Assembly: GCA_021030905.1 (NCBI GenBank)
Contig: JAGFMI010000014.1
Span: 744,001-808,000, forward strand
Length of the DNA: 64,000 nt
Direction of reading: 5' to 3'
Origin: Pyrenula massariospora
Lineage: Eukaryota; Ascomycota; Eurotiomycetes; Pyrenulales; Pyrenulaceae
A program made the translations under genes and the position numbers. The notes under the pieces are model-generated. The model made no database searches. It saw nothing but the letters and a program-made list of their open reading frames with translations, and had not been told where the DNA came from. Each line of letters begins with the position of its first letter. Position 1 is the stretch's first letter. Below, piece by piece: positions 57,391-64,000 of the stretch.

Positions 57391-58636
57391 TCACAGCCTG
57401 ATGACCATACCGTCCGGCATCTCTATGGTCTGAGGTGGCTCCATGGTGCTGTGGTCCTCGTCATTGCTCTGCAAGTAGGGATGCTCAAGAGCCTCCGAAG
57501 CCGACGGCCTCTTTATGTGATCCACAACAAGCAGATAGTCAATGAAATCTAACAGCTCTGGTGATACTGCTGGATCTCGGAGCCGCTGCAGTTCTTTACG
57601 TATAGTGCCTCGCCCAACGAGCCTTGTCTTTCTATAAGGATTTTCCATGCGTGCTAAATCCTCCGCCAGCTCGAACTCGTCTTGATACCGCTCGTAATCG
57701 ACGGGTGGGCCCAAGGGGCCAACGAGCCAGATAAGCTTCGCGAGGTACCATGCTTCGATGTTACCTTGGATGGATTCGTTGCTAGGGTTAAATATGCTAA
57801 TAACGGAAAGTCGACGAGCCAACTGCTAAGGTTAGGACAGGGCTAGATGCGAGAATGAGAGACGTGAGAACTAACCGTTACGCCAAGCGACCAAACATCT
57901 GACACGTGCTGACAACCCAGGCCTTTCCATACCTCTGGCGCTCGACAGGCAGGGCTTTGGACTCGTTGTGCAGAGCCCTCAGGGACCACTGTACATGTAA
58001 GTGTTGTCACGGAATATTTGGAACGTCATTCTCACAGTTACCTAAGTCTCCTAACTTGGCTTTAGGCGTGGCCCCGTGAATATCAGAAACGAGGACGTTG
58101 TTGATACTGACATCTACCAAATCAGTGGCGATGTAAGTAAGGGATGGGCATGGGTACCAGTATGGACGGCGTTAAGAGTCTTGAAAACGTGCAGGGCTGA
58201 TAGAACGGCTTGCGAGACTGCTTTCGGCAGCCTCTTGTCTCTGCGGAAGTGGGTAGGTGGTAACGATCGTAAGTCCGTGTCCATCCATTCGAAGACAAGG
58301 TGTGGTGGAGTTGTTGAATCTTCATGCCGCTCAACAACATCTCGCATGGCTCGGATAGAAGGACATGAGGCGATTTCGGGAATTCGATAATTGTTGTATT
58401 CTCGCCTCAGTGTGAATCGTTCGTCGTCATTAGTGGCAGTCTTTACAACGACACTGGAGTGACAGTAAGCACAGTGACACAGAAAATCAAAGTCACGACA
58501 ACGAGCTGTACAATTTCTCAGGTGTGCAACGGCTGGGCAATACTCTAGCTTTGAAGACGCTATGACCTTTCAGTTGCTTAAGTAACTCATACGTGCCCTT
58601 CCCTCCGCGAAGGACTTGTCCTATGCGTAGAACCAT
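57391..58636 (-). CDS. Atypical Ser/Thr protein kinase-like protein (fungal lineage-specific)
   Basis: Proposed exons 58636-58512, 58453-58158, 58113-58042, 57988-57876 and 57822-57391 give 345 aa. Seen: LRIGQVLRGGKGTYELLKQL (in place of a Gly-rich loop), VVVKTA with the ATP-binding Lys (about 46), LVFEWMDTDL hinge, AVHTDVSINNVLVSD in the place of HRDxxxxN, KLGDLG in the place of DFG, CRAPEVWKG (APE), SDVWSLGVTL and IDYLLVVDHIKRPSASEALEHPYL. The catalytic Asp and metal-binding Asn and Asp are kept, but HRD reads HTD and DFG reads GDLG. That is common in FunK1-like fungal kinases, so activity is possible but not certain. The substrate is unknown. The start is uncertain: a CTACAG acceptor just upstream (near 58667) suggests another 5' exon. 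It is the last gene of the accessory block. Confidence 0.78.
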
Positions 58637-59074
58637 CTTCCATGAGATGGGATATAGAGAGTCCGTGAGCTGTAGAAAAAAACGCAACGACTATTTGAGT
58701 TTCCGTCTCCAAGCGGCAAGGCTCGGAGTCTATTGAGGTAGGGCATTTTATGGCATTGTCATTGCGGCCTCGAAAAATAAAAAAACTCGACCGGCTGTGA
58801 GCTCATGACGTATCAATGCTCCACGAGAAGCATGTGCTAAACGCTTCAATTTTCACCGCCTTGTGGCGGTAGCTCTACTTCATCGTTGAATTGATTGCGT
58901 TCACGTTAGAGTTTCAGTCAGGTGTTGACCATGCATCACAGAATTCCTGCGGCAGAATTTCGGTATCGGATAATATGAGATAAGATAAGATAGATGGCGC
59001 CAAGAAACCTTCTCCACAGTCAAAATTTCTAGAAATTTTACCCCACACTCCAGCCATATTGCGAAGCCAACACA
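58637..59074. other. Divergent promoter region, kinase / AC40
   Basis: 438 bp between the proposed starts of the kinase (minus) and the polymerase subunit (plus). A GATAA-rich run (GATAATATGAGATAAGATAAGATAG) lies near 58967-58992 and could be a cluster of GATA-factor sites. This is a pattern match only. Confidence 0.45.
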
Positions 59075-60297
59075 ATGGGGTCAATCACCCCCTCCCAGGA
59101 CGAGCTTGACCGGCGGAAAGTACGAAACCTCAATCCTCAGATAGTCTGATGTTAACTTTCACAGATTGTCGGCATCAACCGCGAAACTGTCACAAACATC
59201 GCCTCTACCGACTTTCCAGGCCACTGGCCCGGCGAAGACCATGCTTGGACCCTCGAAAGATTTAAAAAGGTCCCTATACTTTCTCGACAAGCCCGAGTGC
59301 AGGAGCTGACACGAAATAGGCTTTCCAGGTACAGATACATCAAAATGACCCTCTCGAATCCACCTTCTCTCTGATCTCCATCGACGCCTCCCTTGCCAAT
59401 GCCTTCCGCCGTATCCTCCTCGCTGACATGCCTACCCTCGCTATCGACACTGTATATGTTCACAACAATACCTCATTACTGGCAGACGAGGTTCTAGCGC
59501 ATCGTCTTGGCCTCATACCTCTCAAAGGCAACCCCGAAGCCATCGGCCAGATGAGCTGGTTCGAGAAGCCCGACCCCGAAACAGGAGAAGGCGGGAGCAC
59601 ACCCACCATCAAGAACACGGTAGTCCTCAAGCTAGCCGTGCAATGTACCCGAAACGAAGAAACCACAGCCCGGGGAGAGACGGATCCGCGGAAAAAGTAC
59701 AACAACGCCCACGTCTACGCCGGGCAGATCACCTGCGTGCCGCAGGACGCGCAGGTCGAGTATTTCTCCGGCGACGACGCGGTGCAGCCCGTGAATCTGG
59801 ATATCTTGATCACAAAACTGCGGCCGGGGCAAGAGATTGATATGGAGTTGCACTGTCACATAGGGACGGGGGCTATGCACGCGAAGTTCTCGCCCGTGGC
59901 GACGGCAACATATCGGCTGCTTCCTACTATTGATATCAAGAAACCGATACTAGGCGCGGATGCGCGCAAGTTTAAGGAATGCTTCCCAAACGGAGTCATT
60001 GAACTGCAGAAGGTTACCCCAGCCGAAGCGAGGAAGTCTGGCTCGGGCTATGAAGGCCATGAAGGGGAAGACAAAGCAGTGGTATGGGACACGTTTGGCG
60101 ATACAGTCACGAGAGAATGTCTCCGACACGATGAGTTCAAAGATAAAGTCAAACTAGGGAGGATCAGGGACCATTTTATTTTCAGTGTCGAGAGCACCGG
60201 GCAGCAGAGGAGCGATAAATTGTTCCTGGATAGCGTGAGGCTGTTGAGAGCGAAGGCGGAAAGACTGCGGGAAGATTTGAGGATGATCTCGAGCTGA
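59075..60297 (+). CDS. rpc40: RNA polymerase I and III subunit AC40 (RPAC1/Rpc40)
   Basis: Exons 59075-59119, 59165-59269 and 59329-60297 give 372 aa. AC40 forms with AC19 the alpha-like platform on which Pol I and Pol III assemble in the nucleus. Seen: EDHAWTLERFKK, SLISIDASLANAFRRILLADMP (alpha-motif with the NA.RR.L signature), VYVHNNTSLLADEVLAHRLGLIPL, NLDILITKLRPGQEIDMELH, GAMHAKFSPVATATYRLLP, and the C-terminal dimerisation part RIRDHFIFSVESTGQ. The N-terminal extension and the AKFSPVATA.YRLLP block separate AC40 from the Pol II subunit Rpb3. The second donor is weak (AAG|GTCCCT), but the protein alignment requires it. It converges with UBA3 (601 bp between stops). Confidence 0.92.
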
Positions 60298-60898
60298 AGC
60301 GGCTCTTTGACATTATGATTCCTACAGAATTAGGACTGCCGAGGCTATCGCGGTCATGAGTCTGAAACGCATGTATCAGGATCGACAAATCTGGCGGACG
60401 AGCTCGGCCGCATTCATGGCTCGGCTACGCTCTCTGGCATTTATACACTTCGCCACACAGTCAGAAACATTAGAGATGGCGAGACGGTTAGGGTCGCCGA
60501 GAAATCTTGAGAGTTGGGAGGAACAGCGTGGACATGCTGCCTTGGTCCGGCCCATATGCTCGGTCTTTCAGAGCAAGATACCTACTCGTAGGGAGGGGAA
60601 GAGAATTGCAAGACATCTTGAGGCTTAAAATGAGTGGCCGAGGGAATATTCTGGGGCGCTAGTTAGTATGAACTTGAACCTTGTGGTAGGCTAAGGTCGT
60701 TGCTGTTGGTGTCTGTTGGGCTGGTGGTAGAGTAAATTAAAACGAAATTGCGTTCTCACGTCCGTTTAAGTAGTTGCGAGTAATCGTTCATGGCTTGTTG
60801 TATTCAATTCTTGACCAGTACAACTGTCATAGCTTTCATTTTGATTTTCATCATGTTCCCCCTCCTCCCCTCCCGATCCCCAAAATCTTGACAACCCC
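60298..60898. other. Convergent 3' intergenic region
   Basis: Both neighbouring genes end here. A plus-strand frame at 60356-60628 has no motif and is probably 3' UTR. No terminator signal can be defined for a fungal gene. Confidence 0.5.
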
Positions 60899-62260
60899 CT
60901 ACCTCCCAAACAACACCCTAAACCGAAACGCCGTCTCCCCCACCGCCGGATCCGTCACCACCACCTCCTCCCCCTCCTCAACCAACTCCCCCATCTTCCT
61001 GCCCAGATTCCCCTCCAACTGCTCCCGCAGCCCCACCGTCTCCATCCACAGCGTCTTCTCGCCCGTCCGCACGCTCGGCCTCTTCAGCTGCGCCTCCGGC
61101 CGCTCGGCCAAGCTCTCGCGCCACTCCTGCAGCGTCGTGTTGCGGTCGATAGTTATAGTAATGGGCAGGTTGCCGCAGACGGGGCAGTCTGGTTTCTGCT
61201 CCGCGGCAAAGGTGTAGGTGTACAGGCCCGAGGCGGGGGAGTCGCCGGTGTACATCATGTAGTTGTTGAGGTAGGGGGCGCAGGAGGTGGCGATCTTGAA
61301 GGCCTCGTTGGTGCAGGCGGCCGCGACGATGGCGTTGGTGCTCGCGATGGCGGGGATGATGTTTTTTACGACGCCTTGGGTCAGGGAGTAGGTGACGCCC
61401 TCGATGCCGAATTCCTTGGCCCGCGCGAGGGATTGCTGGTAGAGCCAGGCGATGTGCTCTGGGTCGTCGGCGTCGAGGGTCAGGTGCTTGCGTTGTTCCG
61501 GCCAGGCGATGATGTGCGCCCACTCGATGCAGTGGGCGGGTTGGCGGGGGATGGTGGCGAGGGTGCAGAGAGGCACGGCGGCGCGGGGCGCGTGCATGGA
61601 GAGCTGGCATTCGATGCAGGAGGAGAGGGTCGGGAGGATGACGCGGGCTTGGCCCTTGAAGCCTTCTGTGCCGCCGTCGATGAGGGGTTTGAGGGACTCG
61701 ACGACGCCGTCGGTGACCATGGAGACGAGGGTTGCGTTGATCCAGCGGCGCGCTTCGATTGAGTCGAGGCCGCAGATTACGAGGAGGAATTGCATGTAGA
61801 AGGTTTCGTCGAAGTCTTGGATCTTGCCGACGTGTGGGGTGATGGTGACGCCGGGGCAGCGGCGCGAGACGAAGTTGGCAGCGACAGTGGCTTTTGGTTG
61901 GCCGACGTCGGAGGCACGGAAAAGGAATTGGCGGTTGAGGTTGGAGACGTCGATGGTGTCCATGTCAATTACGTGGATGTCTTTGAAGCCGCTGAGGGCA
62001 AGGTTCTTGAGAATCTCACATCCTAAGCCGCCGGCGCCGATGACGAGGATCTTGTGGGTGGCGAGGCTGGTGAGGATTTCGGGGCTGGGTACGAACTCTT
62101 CGCCTGTGCTGGGACCGGCGGTGGTCAGGAGAGAGTTGAGATATTTCCTATGCCAGTATTAAGCCATGATTGGCACAAATAGAAAAACTTTGGTTGCTAT
62201 CATCGCTCACCATCTGGTTGGAGGATCTGTGCCATTGGCTAATGGCTCAGAAGACGCCAT
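60899..62260 (-). CDS. uba3: NEDD8-activating enzyme E1 catalytic subunit (UBA3)
   Basis: Exons 62260-62211 and 62147-60899, joined over a 63-nt GTGAGC...TAG intron, give 432 aa, the usual UBA3 length. With its partner ULA1/NAE1 it adenylates NEDD8/Rub1 and passes it to UBC12 for cullin modification. Seen: ILVIGAGGLGCEILKNLALSG (ATP loop), DTIDVSNLNRQFLFR with the conserved adenylation residues, ICGLDSIEARRWIN, LIDGGTEGFKGQARVI, SCIECQ and CPVC (zinc-binding pairs), and PLCTLATIPRQPAHCIEWA, the catalytic-Cys block (Cys near 208). GDSPASGLYTYTF and the C-terminal part resemble the E2-binding ubiquitin-like domain. The C-terminal half has high GC compared with its neighbours. Confidence 0.94.
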
Positions 62261-62786
62261 AATTGATATCAGGCCCTCAATCGAAGACCAAATGGAGATT
62301 CGAGAAGGCAAAGTAGAAATTTCTTGCTCAAGACACCGCAGACAAGGTTTTGATTAAAGTGAAGAGAAGATTCAGAATCACTAAATTGTGAAATTAGGCA
62401 GGGGAATATGTCGGCCTGGCGGCCACCAGCTGCCTTTCGTAACGCGTCTTGCCGCCTGCAGAGACTGACCGCAATCACCGGGAAAATATCCAAAATTTTC
62501 TGGCTTCAACTCTCCGGACTGATACCCTCGAACACTTTTCTAGCCCAATCTTCAACGCCCTATGGGATTATCCTCTCCTGTCTGAAACGCAAGGCTACAT
62601 TTAAGAGTTATAAATGACAGCTTCTACGCGGCTGGAGTGCTTGAAGGGCTTGGCATAATCTAGGCATAAGTTACGTAAGATGCACATTTTCTCTTCGTTT
62701 CTTATCCGCGATGCTTTGTGCGCAGCCTCGAGACTACGAGTAGAACACAAACGTTGAATTTTGACTAAGATGGATACAGGGACGTC
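62261..62786. promoter_or_regulatory. Divergent promoter region, UBA3 / TEL2-like gene
   Basis: 526 bp between the two divergent start codons. A 69-codon frame at 62408-62617 starts MSAWRPPAAFRNASCRLQ, a basic amphipathic start that could pass for a mitochondrial presequence. I see no conserved domain in it, so I do not call it a gene. Confidence 0.45.
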
Positions 62787-64000
62787 ATGGATGACTTGCT
62801 CAGGGTCAAGTCTGTGCGAGGCAACATCGCGAAATTTGAATCCCTGTCTGTGAATGATGCGTCTGAAGGCACAAGATCTAGACAGTCAAGTTCGTCATCG
62901 ACAAATAGGAAAGGAACAAGTGACAAGAGGAATGTCACGCCTCAGAGAAATAATGAAGTCAAGCGCCTCATTCAAGAAATTGGCGATGGAGATGGAATAG
63001 CGTCACCTTCAAGTAATACACCGTCAAGCAAAGAAGAATCTCCACAGTTCCGAGCAGCGTCAACTACCTCACTAGCTGAGACACCTCCATTCAATGCACA
63101 AAATTATGGTGATGAATGGTCTAAGTCTCCACTGTCAAGCTTAGACCGCAAAGGAGTGTCGAACAAGGTCGATTTGCAAAACCCGCTGCCCGCTCCACAA
63201 TCACGCGCTTCAGTTCTTGAAAATGATACAAGCATCCTTGACATTTCATCGCCCTCAGACAAGGAGAACTCTCCGCCGATCGAATTTCCTTCTCAAAATG
63301 ACTCGCTGTCCTTGTCGAAGCCCAAATTAGCCAACGCAGAAACCCCGGCGCTCCAGAAGACTACTAAGACCGCTCGAGAGCTAGAACATCGACAGCCTCC
63401 CCAAGCAGAAAGCTTACACTCAGATGTAACTTCTAAGCAGCATGGTCATTCAACATCAACACAATCATCCGTGCAAGGCCGAGACCAACCAGTCTCCCCT
63501 ACGCTCAATCCAATTTCCCCGACCGTTAAGCCAAGTCCACTGAGCCTAAAACCAAACCATTTTCCACTCCACTCAGACTCTCCGCAAGGTGGCACTAAAG
63601 CATCAAAATCCAATGGTAATAACCAGACGACAATCCTAGCGCCGCCTTCGAGCCGCGATATTACTAGCCCACAACAAGCGATTGCTATCCTCAGGCAGCA
63701 ACCGAACCAGGATCAACTCAGAGATGTTTTATCTTATCTGGCGAATGGCATTGACGGAAAGCACTCATTCAACGTGAAAGTCCAGAGCGCTTCAGCTTCC
63801 TCTGTGATACTGTCATTGATTCGTACGGCTATCGTTGAATACTGGCAGGACCTTCGGTCGTCCAAGAAATACTGTACCATCCTGCTGAAATGCCTGAATA
63901 GCGTCACAGGTCTAGCCTCTCTATGGTCCTTATTAGGTATACTCATCAAGGACGTCAAGCAGAAAGGCGTGCAAAGCGGCTTTCAGTTAAAATCTCCTCG
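62787..64000 (+). CDS. TEL2-like telomere-length regulator, N-terminal part (runs off the edge)
   Basis: Open from an ATG at 62787 to the window end without a stop, 404 codons visible. The first 285 or so residues are disordered and rich in Ser, Pro, Gln and Asn, with many SP and TP sites (possible phosphorylation). A helical domain begins near 288: SPQQAIAILRQQPNQDQLRDVL, then a YLANGIDGKHSFNVKV segment, SVILSLIRTAIVEYWQDL and LLKCLNSVTGLASLWSLLGI. This pattern (a repeat-like A...L...P....L...L start, then an EYW.L helix and a C..SVTG helix) resembles the N-terminal part of fungal proteins annotated as telomere-length regulation protein TEL2, the scaffold of the TTT complex for PI3K-like kinases. 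The diagnostic C-terminal domain lies outside the window, so the name is tentative. The frame itself is convincing. Confidence 0.55.
   Translation, partial: MDDLLRVKSVRGNIAKFESLSVNDASEGTRSRQSSSSSTNRKGTSDKRNVTPQRNNEVKRLIQEIGDGDGIASPSSNTPSSKEESPQFRAASTTSLAETPPFNAQNYGDEWSKSPLSSLDRKGVSNKVDLQNPLPAPQSRASVLENDTSILDISSPSDKENSPPIEFPSQNDSLSLSKPKLANAETPALQKTTKTARELEHRQPPQAESLHSDVTSKQHGHSTSTQSSVQGRDQPVSPTLNPISPTVKPSPLSLKPNHFPLHSDSPQGGTKASKSNGNNQTTILAPPSSRDITSPQQAIAILRQQPNQDQLRDVLSYLANGIDGKHSFNVKVQSASASSVILSLIRTAIVEYWQDLRSSKKYCTILLKCLNSVTGLASLWSLLGILIKDVKQKGVQSGFQLKSP

Noticed and set aside
60356-60628. 90-codon plus-strand frame after AC40
   Set aside because: No motif and immediately downstream of a stop codon, so most likely 3' UTR.
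62408-62617. 69-codon frame with a presequence-like start between UBA3 and the TEL2-like gene
   Set aside because: No conserved domain, lies in the divergent promoter, and a start resembling a targeting signal can arise by chance.
1-64000. CRISPR arrays, bacterial operons, ribosome binding sites or replication origins
   Set aside because: Introns and gene families show a eukaryotic fungal nuclear sequence. No regularly spaced direct repeats were seen.

Overview
The window looks like nuclear DNA of a filamentous ascomycete (Pezizomycotina). Coding regions are interrupted by short spliceosomal introns, mostly about 45-65 nt with GTRNGT donors and YAG acceptors. The gene content includes NACHT/STAND proteins, a HET-domain protein, a FunK1-like kinase, F-box proteins and an AT-rich island with RIP-like transition mutations. 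The class is not resolved from the sequence. Most reading frames here are fragments of multi-exon genes. I joined them by hand, and where exon coordinates are listed the summed coding length divides by three.

Left part (1-22 kb). The start of a DUF829/TMEM53-like gene runs off the left edge. A Rad5/Rad16-like SNF2 helicase (1872-5190, minus) and a 13-exon NACHT-zinc finger-WD40 protein (5498-10107, plus) diverge from a shared promoter of about 300 bp. A decayed short-chain dehydrogenase lies at 10.6-11.1 kb. It is followed by a membrane-anchored cysteine synthase-like enzyme (13245-14508), two tandem F-box paralogues (14783-15693 and 16234-17418, minus) and a large DCAF6/DCAF8-like WD40 protein (18514-22086, minus).

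Middle part (22-41 kb). This part is gene-poor. It holds a coiled-coil protein with an apparent GC-AG intron (27264-29392), a basic Ser-rich protein (32003-33550), a two-RRM protein (34133-35614), a small zinc-ribbon protein (38166-38462), all on the minus strand, and 6-phosphogluconolactonase (40431-41222, plus). Long stretches between them show no supportable gene.

Right part (41.9-64 kb). An accessory block at 41.98-58.64 kb carries a STAND NTPase, a RIP-degraded element with direct terminal repeats, an 1155-residue protein of a fungal family of unknown function bracketed by diverged dispersed repeats, a HET-domain gene broken by a one-base frameshift, and an atypical kinase. Housekeeping genes sit on both sides: 6-phosphogluconolactonase on the left, and the AC40 subunit of RNA polymerases I and III (59075-60297) and the NEDD8-activating enzyme UBA3 (60899-62260) on the right. 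A gene resembling telomere-length regulator TEL2 runs off the right edge.

The best candidates for undescribed biology are the accessory block (STAND, unknown family, HET and kinase together) and the NACHT-zinc finger-Tup1-like propeller protein. The latter has an in-frame stop inside a 24-nt segment that a second splice acceptor would remove.
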